A stretch of DNA of 64,000 nucleotides. It comes from JANLUX01 sp031366005. Lineage in GTDB: Bacteria; Bacteroidota; Bacteroidia; AKYH767-A; OLB10. Below, piece after piece: positions 20,801 through 26,687 of this stretch. The first letter of the stretch is position 1, and the number at the start of each line of letters is the position of its first letter. The stretch is taken from the NCBI GenBank assembly GCA_031366005.1, contig JANLZB010000056.1:1-64000 (forward strand), written 5' to 3'. The notes beneath the pieces are model-generated. The model saw nothing but the letters and a program-made list of their open reading frames with translations. It did not search any database and was not told where the DNA came from. Both the position numbers and the translations under genes were made by a program.

Positions 20801-21750
20801 ATGCGCGTAACCTGATCAATGCTTTTACAATCACTGACAGCAGCAATTCCAACATCGTTGTGGTGATTGATGAGACAGATGTGAATGCAGCCAGTAATGA
20901 TTCTTTAGATGATTTCAGGTCAATAAACATGGTTACCGGTACTACTGTTGGAAATTGGTTTATAGTGCCTGCTGCTTTTTTATCTGATAATTATGATATA
21001 ACGTACGAATTAGGATCATTAACTATACTTCCTAAATCACTCACTATAAAAGCGAAGGATACACTGGTAAATTTTGGAGGAACACCTGTGTTCAAATTTC
21101 AAGCAACACGTTATCAGTATGATGATGCAGACAGTAATGTCATTGCTGCAGCTCCTGCTTATTCAATTTTAGATAGTTTGAATAATGTCACAACGGCTGA
21201 TACTTTAATTCCAGGTACATATACTATTTCACCTTCTAATATTTCGTTAAAACTTCCTTCCAATTACACAATAGTTTATAACAATGGATTGCTTACAGCG
21301 CTTAATGCCTGTATAATTTTTAATCCTGTTACACACACATATAATGCAGTTAATGTGAACGATAACGATACTTGCACAATTGATGGCTGCGATCCGCTTA
21401 AAGGAGTATATCACCATTTCTCCTGCTTTATCACTTTAAACGTAAAGACTTTTATTGAAGGTTTCTATCTTCAGGGCACAGATTCCATGCAGGCTGTAAT
21501 TGATCCGCTTAACTTTCCTACTATCTGCGATTCAATAACAGTTGGATTGGCCGACTCAGCATCTTTGGGAAATATAATTACAGATACTGAAGTGATAAAT
21601 ACGCATGGTGTTGGTGTATTTAGATTTGCCGGATTAATATCCAATCATCGTTATTATATCGTGATTCGTCATCGCAATTCAATAGAAACCTGGAGTAAGT
21701 ATTCTTACTTTTTTGAAAATGCTGTTATGAATTTTGATCTGACAAGGTAA
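5815..21750 (+). CDS. Giant modular secreted protein with subtilase/sedolisin-like and MBG domains (5311 aa)
   Basis: Single uninterrupted frame. A signal peptide at 1-32 ends near NTFA. Residues 33-210 are a jelly-roll-like region. Three copies of a 440-residue block start at C211, C659 and C1100 and contain FN3-like modules. Two copies of an 880-residue block start near 1430 and 2313, each opening with QGGLW...TW. PPC-like modules begin near 3422 and 3649; Ig-like modules span about 3790-4040. A protease-like domain covers about 4225-4620: D4238 in GVLSDS, DEGRAM with E4279, N4360 in SAGN, S4582 in GTSAAVPHAAG. MBG-like domains follow from 4740 and hold the RNLINA repeats at 4893-5003. The last 95 residues (FIEGFY to YYIVIRHRNSIETWS) match a Bacteroidota tail module. 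No sorting domain follows, so surface attachment is unclear. It is probably an adhesin or autoprocessed surface protein. Confidence 0.9.
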   Translation: MTKNYIISKASLIYSLITIIIFGVLCTTNTFATNIFTQNFESSWTTPATLSPAWNTLGTGTGTNGNNLWQREDYTTGWTGTTLCPLSPSGANGTSHSARVHIYDAPTGTGGDLISPVIDCSVGIAAKQLSFYWIHTSGTALFKVYVSTDGGTTYGASIFSGTTNSGWTLQSINLGNITSSTVKIKFSMTSSNFNCADIGIDEVSLIDLSPCSAPSAQPTVLVLTPLATSASQINGSFTGSTPASDGYLVIRDTAGSTFTSPANGTNYVVRGQLGSGTIILSGPSLTFSDTGLTGNKKYEYWVYAMNNSCTGGPLYLTVSPLIDSVVTNTAFAPGCATAFTPLNGAVNVPVTQVLSWAAVAGIPTPVIYDVYLSTNPALVSSLNSSVRVATGQSGTTYSFSSVAASTTYYWTVVPKNSTGTAAGCVVNSFTGASSFLYTSASITGQTYDTLSGGGITIINTDAQLLTGFGDQTQNDGGVLVTLPFTFTYKGNSFTEMSFSTNGWVGCGNQSVITSVQGRTNGSLFTTTIPNNTFAPWFKDMGANFPSGGGSMRHGLTGTDVYSFQWDRAAGSGTADGSAILISFQVNIYGPASVNPGRVEFIYGPAIGTITTAAAIGIEDAIGGTNHYINALNGLQNNTSTSSAWPGNGNGYRFTPPATCTTPTAQPTSLILTPLTASTSQIDGSFTASSPAANGYLIVRDTAGASFTPPSNGITYSAKNLLGSATIVAIGSSVTFSDTGLTGGKIYDYKIYSWNNLCAGGPLYLTTSPLIGSAAANSPIVPNCATTYTPATGSANIPSPQVLSWSGSSGLPAPVYDVYLGTDSLQVAAHNSSLRVSTGQSGTTYSASGLVFNTTYYWTIVPKNYAGEAAGCIVNSFTRPLFGVSSYSFARSNSNYTVLTGGTIAVSTTNVTAQYPASNDENLYAPVAIGFNFVYNGITFTTLGFSDNGFATLGATPTSSYSALSAIVNTIAPFNADLLANTITHQLRYQTTGATGSRIFTLEYYHWGKYNVTGDQINFQIKLYETTNAVQFVYQPVTPVTTFTAGVGLNGNPVTDFNIRSTTASWLNTIAGSVNTSSCSFSNIIFPSNGLTFTFVPPSSCAAPTAQPTALVLTPVAQSTSSINGSFTASVPASNAYLVVRTTSNNAPSLVNGTSYPIGSNAIGYIESNSPSTTFSSTGLAASTTYYYWIFSSSGSNCTGSQQNIYLMSAPLSNSASTNAPASPSCPTSYTPLNGATGLTPVQVLSWTGAGGAPSPTYDVYFSNNQSLVTSHNATIKVSSAQSGTTYTTSTLLYSTTYYWTVIATNSSGADSSCVVNSFTTQPQLPPTCATSFTPANGTSNVSLITTVSWNAIVSYPSLTGYNVYLSTNASDVSALLASAKVANLQAGTSFTTSTLLSATTYYWSVVPVNSAGTATGCVVNSFTTHVPDNLISTPQGGLWNNANTWVGGVVPTTSDAVTIVDGAVVTVDAAVTVSSLTIGQGTSGVLQWNSTANTMTVNGNLLINSGGLFTPYTTSLSGVQINVTGNLTNNGTANLALTTLLIYGTSPQIINGTGNFIGNGTGGIIRFIQNSNPTTLTINTSQNLIVTQQLNDFNGSLITNGKLKIDNTAQVFGQGLNLSVSNVVMTVMGNYSVAPVAFGASVTPYSNVLTATANSRYFNGNNVYLCIAGGTVNASPPVTTGATTFTTSGPTLLWIGTLGTLGNPFQVTAVTLGTQYFYGNNLYTCTVAGTPSASTPPVHTSSTATSGTATFLYVGTVAKASINYDASSTLNVRSLTLTSPGLGYSSAPSILVSANGGTVTIAATASSVYIQQISGPANTAMLKATVATITGGLDINSTQGAISFSGVGNISTTNGGVNYTVAPQVGFGLPTGINLMTNVGAISGSGYITQNPVVTIGAPQVTGGAQAVATATVAGGKVVSVYLTTGGSGYTSWPTITIATPTGSSPVTASVGNLPSAALAIATATIGSNGQLTNFTMNQSGYGYQIAPSVFIGTSSGTAAGGTFTTIASTPTARIALYNLTYSMLTNVDPVSNPAVTAGAEIPLNNRINQLTLGNTTAVGTTSAGVGANYARVTLAANLDLMASSSAISLPSATVVSPSILNLNGNTLTFSNPSYGGFTTTAPSAPLLLFRGYVTGGPITFNSIGGAATKIFPYDASLTITTTNNNLTAQTGATATQYTITTQTAPSGTTSGVTGNAIGTRSYLVAANGTLGTPGTVGTLEAPTLTINWNANDNLPNTQRLGSLYIAQSNSNTGGWIPRSLPTIGNDTATVYQISCQCNLPGSRTTTQPFAPGPINLANGGYFSFVTTTNSTITANAQGGLWSDPSTWANGTVPTINDDAVIPSGAVVTMDVVASVKSLTIGGILQWNASSNALTVTGNILINSGGRFLPYTTGQTGVSIRIGGNFTNNGFSNLALSSTLLNFNGSIMPGGSTNQILDGTGTFIGDGTRGIIRTIQLASSGSLTINTSQNLTLTNGLSAYGGTVATNGKLKIDNTAQVYGQALNTQVANVAVTNMGQGYAVSPIVFGAGVTRDTVPTNGGSQTATVGSYYYSSANSHVYLCTVAGTFNATAPTSTGTSTFITSGPTLLYVGELGTIGNPYLTTILITGSQYFYGGNLYTAVNSTAPGSGTPPTHTSGLGGPNNSFLYAGTVATVSPNYDATNKRVRSLTIISAGSGYSTAGSTTIVFTTPTGTLPATVTIASATAVLIQQIAGPANSLLQKNATASISGSLTINNDQGVGATVSGVSKFSGVGAVSTTNGGVNYTVAPTVGFGLPTGINLVNSGGSGYATVPTVTVSAPASGGTTATATAFIAQGQVVSIYITSGGSGYISAPTITINSGTATASFPSGALPTATVVIGANRQLTNFVVSNAGYGYISAPTITYITGTGTFTTAASAPTARLGLYNVAYNHLSFAPYGLYDAAQFATANEGAEIPSNRKINSLQFSGNTAISGAKLTGDLELYGSSPLTLTSGILDLNANNLLFSYQSYAGQTGSLNANVANGSITLTTQGGSATRTFPFDAALTVTTGTTTLATNGADFTQITARLATAPSGTADSGTPIGKRSFRLQIPSGKFYGLNPTVTLNYNLNDSLVTDQAGLLIGQSAATTGGWTVRSVSNGVAAHTSLGTSGSRITTTSGVGPIVPIGDDYFAWVSTYTPVLLNYNITRTIGISYNSIMNTGNPLTYISLSSDEGLSNPISVPFPFTYCGQTITGLQFCNNGHARLVSAISPAFTSTSSYYAMFSNSIPLSTTTGPGSTNTAPFILAPFWVDQDLPGGGTQANYDAHVRTQVIGTTPNRQLILEVYNNTPFSATGAQISYQYVLGEDQSITFNYGLFQAFNGIADAHFNYGVGITGMMVGSPALPGQCLVQQYENSDVFSTDGTLISSRGAQGLSIAPECNSSIKFTPGGGYTGGTIPAASAPVNDDPGGAITIAALSAFPDNLCGTFYSSRYATATTSPAICGGNNDDDVWFKFTANDPNTIVRIYPSGGYIARMQIFDNSFNQLFCSVGNNTNVFPGSGAILSAFLNAVAGNNYYVRVYHERGGVKATATASFSPGGAITAITMTNNGSGYNPASLSTFNGTTTGRVTISGGGGRNAVGTVNQSNGTVTSISINSGGNGYTSAPNVDIEAPNWGPTGEFALVVFAKAANDDCTTATQLTNVTSLTCVTGQNQVSGVVTSGASASAEPTCAGTADDDVWFKFDGTGFNKITVTGHGTFQPYFQVWNGGALPGNCSAKTALFCSNTAGIAGVSSYCFANTVGNTYFVRVYHAGTGAGGATANFDICVTPGSTITASGPTIFCNGDSVILTANAGNSYLWSNGATTQSVKAISSGNYNVTVDLSCASSPIVVTVNALPAATISSGPASICAGDSIILTASTSTNYLWNNGATTQNITIRNAGNYSVTVVNTLGCSATSAVKTVTIKPLPAPVITPGGPTTFCTGNQLTLTSNSADAYLWSNGSVTQNNIVTASGSYIVTATVNGCSATSAPITIFVATYPTPGIIPNSPLCAEGGTVTFTVLDSTPDITNNYSYVWSTGETTDTIVIATPNTYSVTLTNNGCAATASITMAIVNCIIPYFSAPDSGKSNTAIGSELTELQSNPDSIADTTTTSSNTVNTSTVVLANDSVFIDVIVFDGMYDSVYTILQNPTYGMTDFIDNGDDSTIITGKFAIAKLGILDTLHNDSLVVYVRPYYTPVTGSAQVSGTGVAYTKGDIAMRANLARKVFKVDGTGIKIGVLSDSYNKKSGNPAATDVLNGDLPGNNSAPVRLLQDYPYGRKSDEGRAMMQIVHDVAPKATLAFRTGFVSPGNMAEGIKDLEADTCNIIIDDVTFITEPFFQDGIVAQAVDSAASHGIAYFTSAGNFGNRSYEGIFKPVNPPAAYIGKAHNFASSGIDYTQHVKLKSGTYTIVLQWEDSIYSLGQLPGASTDLDIYLTDNFGNRIFGFNRVNIGGDPLEVLPFTVKGNSQANIMIVRASGSANVRFKYIVFRGEMEMTEYINGTSTIVGQANANGAITVGAVRYTQTPAYGVNPPVVESFSSKGGLSFNGMSPRNKPDLMAPDGGNTTVNLGGSNIDNDVFPNFFGTSAAVPHAAGVAALLMQAKKKFYTQTMTLAEVKSILQNTAKDMSTAGFDFATGFGFIQADAAIASLAAPAPIANSLILPDTSTIPGFQPFTVTIDGSYFTPLSQVNFNGIHVSSTYISSTLLTAQIPAFTGNPPVQLYNPPGTPNHLDGGYSDSIYFFKKTVTVTADFKSKKFGEKIPGFTSLVLVDGHPLSYFNLTLSGLKLDSIFYTTSATNLSNTGYYFISPHINSLNPSDSLLNYYQYNFIDGVLEIKKQPLIIAPKDTVLTYGDKIDNLKFSYNYDATNIDTADRNVFLNSLATEHESQIAEGLIFVDSRNFVNGRNLVNADIRHLSCIVSDRSLINARNLINARNLINSVVVYDTTRVVDLALANVFEYQVRPDSGTLMNARNLINARSLINARNLINGSAYVNARNLINARNLINAFTITDSSNSNIVVVIDETDVNAASNDSLDDFRSINMVTGTTVGNWFIVPAAFLSDNYDITYELGSLTILPKSLTIKAKDTLVNFGGTPVFKFQATRYQYDDADSNVIAAAPAYSILDSLNNVTTADTLIPGTYTISPSNISLKLPSNYTIVYNNGLLTALNACIIFNPVTHTYNAVNVNDNDTCTIDGCDPLKGVYHHFSCFITLNVKTFIEGFYLQGTDSMQAVIDPLNFPTICDSITVGLADSASLGNIITDTEVINTHGVGVFRFAGLISNHRYYIVIRHRNSIETWSKYSYFFENAVMNFDLTR
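6445..10098 (+). repeat. Triplicated FN3-type block inside the giant gene
   Basis: A block of about 1.33 kb occurs three times, starting at codons for C211, C659 and C1100 with the shared pattern C-x-x-P-x-A-Q-P-T. Each has an FN3-like half (VLTP...GSFT...SDTGL) and a half with CATxFTPxNG...LSW...YDVYL...TTYYWTVVPKN. Copies are diverged at the DNA level, so the triplication is old. Confidence 0.75.
10099..15290 (+). repeat. Tandem duplication of an approximately 880-codon block in the giant gene
   Basis: Unit A is about 10099-12745 and unit B about 12746-15290. Both open with QGGLW-x(5)-TW and share NGNLLINSGG-like strands, VYLC-x-AGT, GTLGNPF/GTIGNPY, and a run of GYxSxP motifs. A stretch of 29 identical bases (11374-11402 and 14089-14117, encoding NGGVNYTVAP) marks corresponding points 2715 bp apart. 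Function of the unit is not recognised; the opening resembles beta-helix-associated modules. Confidence 0.75.
20491..20823 (+). repeat. Hexapeptide RNLINA repeat inside an MBG-like domain
   Basis: Three clusters of an 18-bp repeat encode about twelve copies of R-N-L-I-N-A or close variants (RNFVNG, RNLVNA, RSLINA, RNLINS, SAYVNA). The clusters lie at 20491-20535, 20566-20616 and 20704-20823, separated by nonrepeat segments. They replace part of the second MBG-like domain, between LKFSYNYD and SDNYDITYELGSLTI. Codons vary between copies, so the peptide period is conserved more than the DNA. Confidence 0.85.
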
Positions 21751-21811
21751 AATATTTTTGCATGTTATTTAAAAACAAATGTTATATGAATAAGAAAATA
21801 TAGATAAGCAA

Positions 21812-23014
21812 TTATGCTTTTTCCAAAACCATTTTAATCGCGTTTATGGTTTTTATACAGGTGGATTTTACTGACAACAATTTTACTACAGCACGATTAG
21901 TTGCATTTGAGTTAACATGATTATTTATTTCATTTATGAGCGACTCACATTTGTCTAAACCTGCCTCATGAATAATTGGTTTCATGTTTTGTAATGTGCT
22001 ATTAATTGTTTGCCAGTCATGTTGTGCAAACGCCTGTTCAATTATTTGCAGTTGAGCCGGAATTGTTTTAGCAAATGATTCAAGCTTTGGAAGCAATTTT
22101 ATTTTTTCCTCATCAGTAGCTACCTGGTATTGGTCAATAATTGAAGTTGATTCTTTTTTTTCTGTTGCTTCTTCTTCCTTCTTTTTATCAATAGAAATTT
22201 CTTCAATTCTTCCTTCACGTTTGTCTTTTGCTATTTCTGATTTTAACCTTTCATAATCTGCAATTTTATTTTGTAGATTTTGATTTTGATTTTTAATTTC
22301 AGTGATCAGAAAATTTTTTTCCTCTAAACTTTTATTAAATTGTTTCTTATTTCTATCCAGTAAAAACAAAAGAAAGAATGTCAGTAGCATCAATGCAAAA
22401 ACAACAACGACACCTATAATAAATAACTGCTCATTCCTGGTTTTACTTGCCTGTAAAATCTTCTCTTTTCTTTGCAATTCTTCATTGCTTATCTTTTGCG
22501 TTTCGTTTAGTTGATTTTGCAATTGAAGTAATGTCTCATCCTGATTTTGACGGTTAATACTGTCTTTTGTTTGAGCAATGATTTTTAAAAATAAATAAGC
22601 GTGCTCATAATCTTTTGTTTTTTCTGAGGAGTTTAAAAGTGCCTCATAAATTTTATTTTTTTCAAGAGAGGTAATGCTTGAATCATTTAATGCATACATC
22701 AAATGAAATTTTGCCTTAGCAAAATTCTGTTGGTTATAATAACACCATCCCACAATTCTATGTGACTCATTCAAATATTCATAATGATGAGAACGAAATG
22801 CAACCTTTAATGCAAGTTCTCCAAAATAAATTCCGGAGTCAGGTGCCTGATTAATATATTTCCCGGCTTGACCGTTCAATAATATAACCATTGAAGAGTC
22901 GGCTACTGCTTTCTCTGCTTTATCAATTTTGTTTTGTGCAAATGCATCAACGTTGAAAACAAAACAGAGGAAAAAAAACAAATAACAGCGCATAAAATAA
23001 GTCCGGATTTTCAC
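21812..23014 (-). CDS. Membrane protein with coiled coil and degenerate Hpt-like C-terminus
   Basis: 400 residues. A signal peptide (YLFFFLCFVFNVDAFAQ) is followed by a helical TPR-like region (about 30-175), a transmembrane helix near 195-220 (FIIGVVVVFALMLLTFFLLF) and a long charged coiled coil (about 225-285). The last 100 residues resemble a Bacteroidota histidine phosphotransfer (Hpt) domain: LESFAKTIPAQL, then DWQTINSTLQNMKPIIHEAGL. The Hpt pattern AHKMKP is LQNMKP here, so Q342 replaces the phosphorylatable histidine. This suggests a periplasmic TPR sensor joined to a cytoplasmic pseudo-Hpt domain, with no kinase. It is convergent with the giant gene and divergent from the next. Function unknown; the Hpt reading is inference from pattern. 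Confidence 0.7.
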   Translation of the reverse strand: MKIRTYFMRCYLFFFLCFVFNVDAFAQNKIDKAEKAVADSSMVILLNGQAGKYINQAPDSGIYFGELALKVAFRSHHYEYLNESHRIVGWCYYNQQNFAKAKFHLMYALNDSSITSLEKNKIYEALLNSSEKTKDYEHAYLFLKIIAQTKDSINRQNQDETLLQLQNQLNETQKISNEELQRKEKILQASKTRNEQLFIIGVVVVFALMLLTFFLLFLLDRNKKQFNKSLEEKNFLITEIKNQNQNLQNKIADYERLKSEIAKDKREGRIEEISIDKKKEEEATEKKESTSIIDQYQVATDEEKIKLLPKLESFAKTIPAQLQIIEQAFAQHDWQTINSTLQNMKPIIHEAGLDKCESLINEINNHVNSNATNRAVVKLLSVKSTCIKTINAIKMVLEKA

Positions 23015-23232
23015 GAGGTAAAAATAGCAATACTTTAATGGTGCTTACGTATGATTAAGAAATCCCCAAAAAATTTGGTTCTTAATTTGTTAATACTACT
23101 TATTAAAAAAATGGATTACTCAAATGAAATGTTTTTCATTTTTTCTATCAATCCCACTTTATTATTGCAGTATGTTAGCATAACTTAATATTAATTCCAT
23201 TCGTACAATATTTAAATTTCAAAATTATTTTT

Positions 23233-25230
23233 ATGAATAAATATTTTCATTTACTGTTGACAGCAAATCTGATTGTTCTGCAGATGGTGTTTGTTGCGCA
23301 TTCTGGTTATGGACAATCCGGTTGCACTGATCCGCAGGCTAGTAATTACAATGCTGTTGCAATTAATAACGATGGTTCATGTTTATATCCTGTAACTAAT
23401 ATTACATTAACAGATAAAACTGCATTGAGTACCCCGCTGCTCGATGAATCATCAGGCGTAATTTTTACTAACGGTTCCGTCTGGACACATAATGACGGTG
23501 GTAACAGTAATTCCATTTATAGAATTGACAGTATCTCAAATATGGTTTTGCAAACTGTTGTTATCAGCAATGCCACAAATATTGACTGGGAAGATATTAC
23601 TGCTGATAATAATTATATCTACATAGCTGATTGCGGAAATAATAACGGTAACAGAAATAATTTAAGAATTTATCGCGTAGCAAAAAGTACATTAACATCT
23701 TCCACCACCACAGTGACAGCAGATATTATTAACTACACTTATTCGGATCAGACAGTTTTTACCTCGTTGCCAAACAATAATAATTACGATTGTGAATCAA
23801 TTATATTTTTCAATGATTCGCTCCATCTCTTTAGCAAGGATTGGGTGGATAAACAAACCCGGCATTATGTATTACCTGCCATTCCTGGAACTTATATTGC
23901 AGAATTAAAAGAAACGCTCAACACAGGTTTCCTGGTTACTGGTGCGGGTATTCAACAGAATGGGATTATTGCTTTAATCGGTTATGACAATACAGGAGTT
24001 GCTCCGCTGTTTCTTTATATGTTATATGATTACAAGAATGGTTTATTTTTTAATGGCAACAAAAGAAAATTTAATGCTGGCAATGTTTTATCATACGGAC
24101 AAGCTGAAGGGATTGATTTCAGGAATGGTGCTTATGGTTATGTTACAAACGAACGATTTCAGCAATCAATTTTTAATGTTGCACCGAGGTTAAGGTCGTT
24201 TAACCTCACTGCTTATTTACCTGCAACTGTTTTCTCTCCTGCACCTGTTGCAGGATTTTCGCAGAGCAAAGATTCTGTTTGTCCCGGAAGCAGTATTCAG
24301 TTTACTGATACCAGTACCAATCAACCTACAGCATGGCAATGGAGTTTTCCAGGTGGAAATCCTTCAGCTTCAAATCTTAAAAATCCGGTTGTCATTTATA
24401 ACTCACCAGGAGTGTATGATGTAATGCTGACTGCAACAAATAGTAATGGATCTAATACCCAAACAAAATCGTCAGCAGTGATAGTGAATGCATTACCTAT
24501 AGCAGTGATAAGTGCTAATGGACCCACACAGTTTTGCATTGGTGGAAAAGTAACCTTATCCGCTACAACCGGAACCGGTTATCATTATCAATGGAAGAAA
24601 GGTACAGCCAACATTGCCAATGCAATTAATGCAACTTATATTGCCAAAGCAAGTGGAAATTTTTCTGTAGTTATTACAGATGCACATACTTGTTCAAATC
24701 AATCAAATAGTATTACAGTTACCGGACCTCCAACATCATCTATAACTGTTTCAGGTTCTTTAAATATTTGCAATGGAGATAGTGTGAAACTCAAAGCAAC
24801 AACCGGAACGGGATATACTTATCAATGGCAAAAAAACAATATCAATATTCAGGGAGCCACTAACCAGATTTATTATGCAAAGACAGCCGGTATGTTTCGT
24901 GTGGCTGTAACTGATAGTTATGGATGCAGCAAATTTTCAGGCAACAGAACTGTAACCAACAATTGTCCGTCAGCAAAAATTGCGGAACCAACAATTCCAT
25001 TTATAGTTTGTCCTAATCCTTTTAAGGACAGCTTTTACATTGAAATGGATGACACGGATGATGCTGTATTTTCCATGCTTGATATTACAGGCAAAGAAGT
25101 GATTTCATTACAAGAGCTTGAACCAAATGAAACTATTACGATTGGTTCACAATTAAAACCCGGTATTTATTTTATCCGTATTTCCACAGAGAATAAATCA
25201 TGGGTAACAAGAGTGATTAAAACGAAATAA
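23233..25230 (+). CDS. T9SS-sorted protein with PKD and Ig-like domains
   Basis: 665 residues. A signal peptide ends near GYGQ. Next comes a short cysteine motif CTDPQASNYNAVAINNDGSC, the C-T-D-P...NY...DGSC unit seen in many Bacteroidota secreted proteins. Residues about 65-335 look like a beta-propeller (repeated WED, DCGN, YRI segments). A PKD domain lies near 340-420 (AGFSQSKDSVCPGSSIQF...WQWSFPGG). Two Ig-like modules follow (GPTQFCIGGKVTLSATTGTGY and SLNICNGDSVKLKATTGTGY). Residues about 590-665 are a T9SS type A sorting domain: VCPNPFKDSFYI, SMLDITGKEV, LKPGIYFIRI. It is predicted to be surface-exposed or released. Substrate unknown. Confidence 0.85.
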   Translation: MNKYFHLLLTANLIVLQMVFVAHSGYGQSGCTDPQASNYNAVAINNDGSCLYPVTNITLTDKTALSTPLLDESSGVIFTNGSVWTHNDGGNSNSIYRIDSISNMVLQTVVISNATNIDWEDITADNNYIYIADCGNNNGNRNNLRIYRVAKSTLTSSTTTVTADIINYTYSDQTVFTSLPNNNNYDCESIIFFNDSLHLFSKDWVDKQTRHYVLPAIPGTYIAELKETLNTGFLVTGAGIQQNGIIALIGYDNTGVAPLFLYMLYDYKNGLFFNGNKRKFNAGNVLSYGQAEGIDFRNGAYGYVTNERFQQSIFNVAPRLRSFNLTAYLPATVFSPAPVAGFSQSKDSVCPGSSIQFTDTSTNQPTAWQWSFPGGNPSASNLKNPVVIYNSPGVYDVMLTATNSNGSNTQTKSSAVIVNALPIAVISANGPTQFCIGGKVTLSATTGTGYHYQWKKGTANIANAINATYIAKASGNFSVVITDAHTCSNQSNSITVTGPPTSSITVSGSLNICNGDSVKLKATTGTGYTYQWQKNNINIQGATNQIYYAKTAGMFRVAVTDSYGCSKFSGNRTVTNNCPSAKIAEPTIPFIVCPNPFKDSFYIEMDDTDDAVFSMLDITGKEVISLQELEPNETITIGSQLKPGIYFIRISTENKSWVTRVIKTK

Positions 25231-25268
25231 TTTAGGAATATAAAATAATTCCTCTCTTATCTTTTCCG

Positions 25269-25276
25269 TAGGTTTG
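25269..25276 (+). promoter_or_regulatory. Candidate Bacteroidota -7 box for the aminotransferase
   Basis: TAGGTTTG matches TAnnTTTG and lies 19 bp before the ATG at 25296, giving a leader of a few bases to about 12 nt. No clear TTG is seen at the -33 position. Confidence 0.4.
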
Positions 25277-25295
25277 CCGCATATTTCTTATTAAT

Positions 25296-26585
25296 ATGTC
25301 CACTACAACTGCTGGCAATCCTGCTACATTTCCACTATCTGAAATGGCTGAAAATTTAATCGGCTCTGAAATCATTAAACTCTCCAATGAAGTAAATGAA
25401 AAAATACGAAAGGGAGAAAAAATTTCAAACCTTACTATAGGTGATTTTGATCCGCAAATATTTCCTATTCCGCAACAATTACTGGAAGAGATTATTACAG
25501 CTTATAAAAATGGTCACACTAATTATCCTGTTGCTAATGGGATGCCCGACTTGCGGAAAGCTGTGAGTGAATATTTGCAGCGCACTCAAAATTTAAAATA
25601 TTCTGCCGATGAAATTTTAATTGCCGGTGGTGCCCGTCCTTTGATTTATGGAATTTATTCAACATTAATTGATCCGGGTGATAAGGTGATTTTTCCTGTT
25701 CCAAGCTGGAACAACAATCACTATTGCCATCTGATGAATGCAAAAGATATTGCTGTAGAGGTAAGTGCTGAAAATAATTTTATGATGACTGCAGCTGATT
25801 TAAAACCACATTTATCAGATGCACGATTGCTGGCTCTGTGTTCTCCTCAAAATCCTACAGGAACCGTTTTCATTAAATCACAATTAGAAGAAATATGTGA
25901 TTTAGTTCTGGAAGAAAACATGCGTAGAAGTGAGGATGAAAAACCCTTGTATATTATGTATGACCAGATTTATAGTGGTCTTACTTTTGGTAATAATCAG
26001 CATCATGACCCTGTGAGCCTGCGACCTGAATTACGTCCTTACACCATATTTGTTGACGGACTTTCAAAATCTTTTGCTGCAACAGGCGTTAGAGTTGGCT
26101 GGTCAATGGGACCTGCTTTTATCATTGATAAAATGAAATCTATTCTTTCACATATTGGAGCATGGGCACCCAAGGCAGAGCAGGTTGCATCAGCAAAATT
26201 TATGACGAATGTGAGTGCAGTGGATGCATACATGAATCATTTCAAAGAAGAAATAATTTACAGGCTTCAGGCTATTTATGCAGGTTTTGTTGCATTGCAA
26301 AAAGAAGGATTTAATGTTCGTTGCATTGAACCGATGGCTGCTATTTATCTCACTATACAATTTGATTTGAAAGGAAAGAAAACGAAAGAAGGTAAAACAC
26401 TCACAAGCACCGAAGACATTACCGATTATATTTTAAATAAAGCAAAAATTGCCGTGGTTCCCTTTGCTGCATTTGGCGCGTCAGTGGAATCAACATGGTA
26501 TCGTTTATCGGTTGGAACCTGTAAGAAAGAAATGATTCCGGAGATGATGCAATCATTGAGAGAAGCGCTTGTGGAATTATCATAA
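25296..26585 (+). CDS. PLP-dependent aminotransferase, class I/II
   Basis: 429 residues, fold type I. The internal aldimine lysine is K258 in DGLSKSFAATGVRVGW. Other family marks are CSPQNPTGT near residues 188-196 (the NPTG motif), MYDQIYSGL (the conserved D and Y that touch the PLP ring) and a late YRLSVGTC holding the carboxylate-binding arginine. It transfers an amino group from an amino acid to a 2-oxo acid in the cytoplasm. The family includes aspartate, aromatic and diaminopimelate enzymes, and the substrate cannot be set from sequence alone. It has its own promoter-like box and is followed by an AT-rich hairpin, so it is probably monocistronic. Confidence 0.9.
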   Translation: MSTTTAGNPATFPLSEMAENLIGSEIIKLSNEVNEKIRKGEKISNLTIGDFDPQIFPIPQQLLEEIITAYKNGHTNYPVANGMPDLRKAVSEYLQRTQNLKYSADEILIAGGARPLIYGIYSTLIDPGDKVIFPVPSWNNNHYCHLMNAKDIAVEVSAENNFMMTAADLKPHLSDARLLALCSPQNPTGTVFIKSQLEEICDLVLEENMRRSEDEKPLYIMYDQIYSGLTFGNNQHHDPVSLRPELRPYTIFVDGLSKSFAATGVRVGWSMGPAFIIDKMKSILSHIGAWAPKAEQVASAKFMTNVSAVDAYMNHFKEEIIYRLQAIYAGFVALQKEGFNVRCIEPMAAIYLTIQFDLKGKKTKEGKTLTSTEDITDYILNKAKIAVVPFAAFGASVESTWYRLSVGTCKKEMIPEMMQSLREALVELS

Positions 26586-26600
26586 ACTTTATTCTTATTA

Positions 26601-26629
26601 ATAAATAATTATTTTATAGAATTATTTAT
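26601..26629. terminator. AT-only hairpin after the aminotransferase gene
   Basis: ATAAATAATT (26601-26610) pairs with AATTATTTAT (26620-26629) around a 9-nt loop, 16 bp after the stop. All pairs are A-T, so the stem is weak. Confidence 0.35.
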
Positions 26630-26687
26630 TTGCTTTGCGCTCCATAAAAATTTTATCAGTTAACATTAAAAGATTATTTATTACAGA

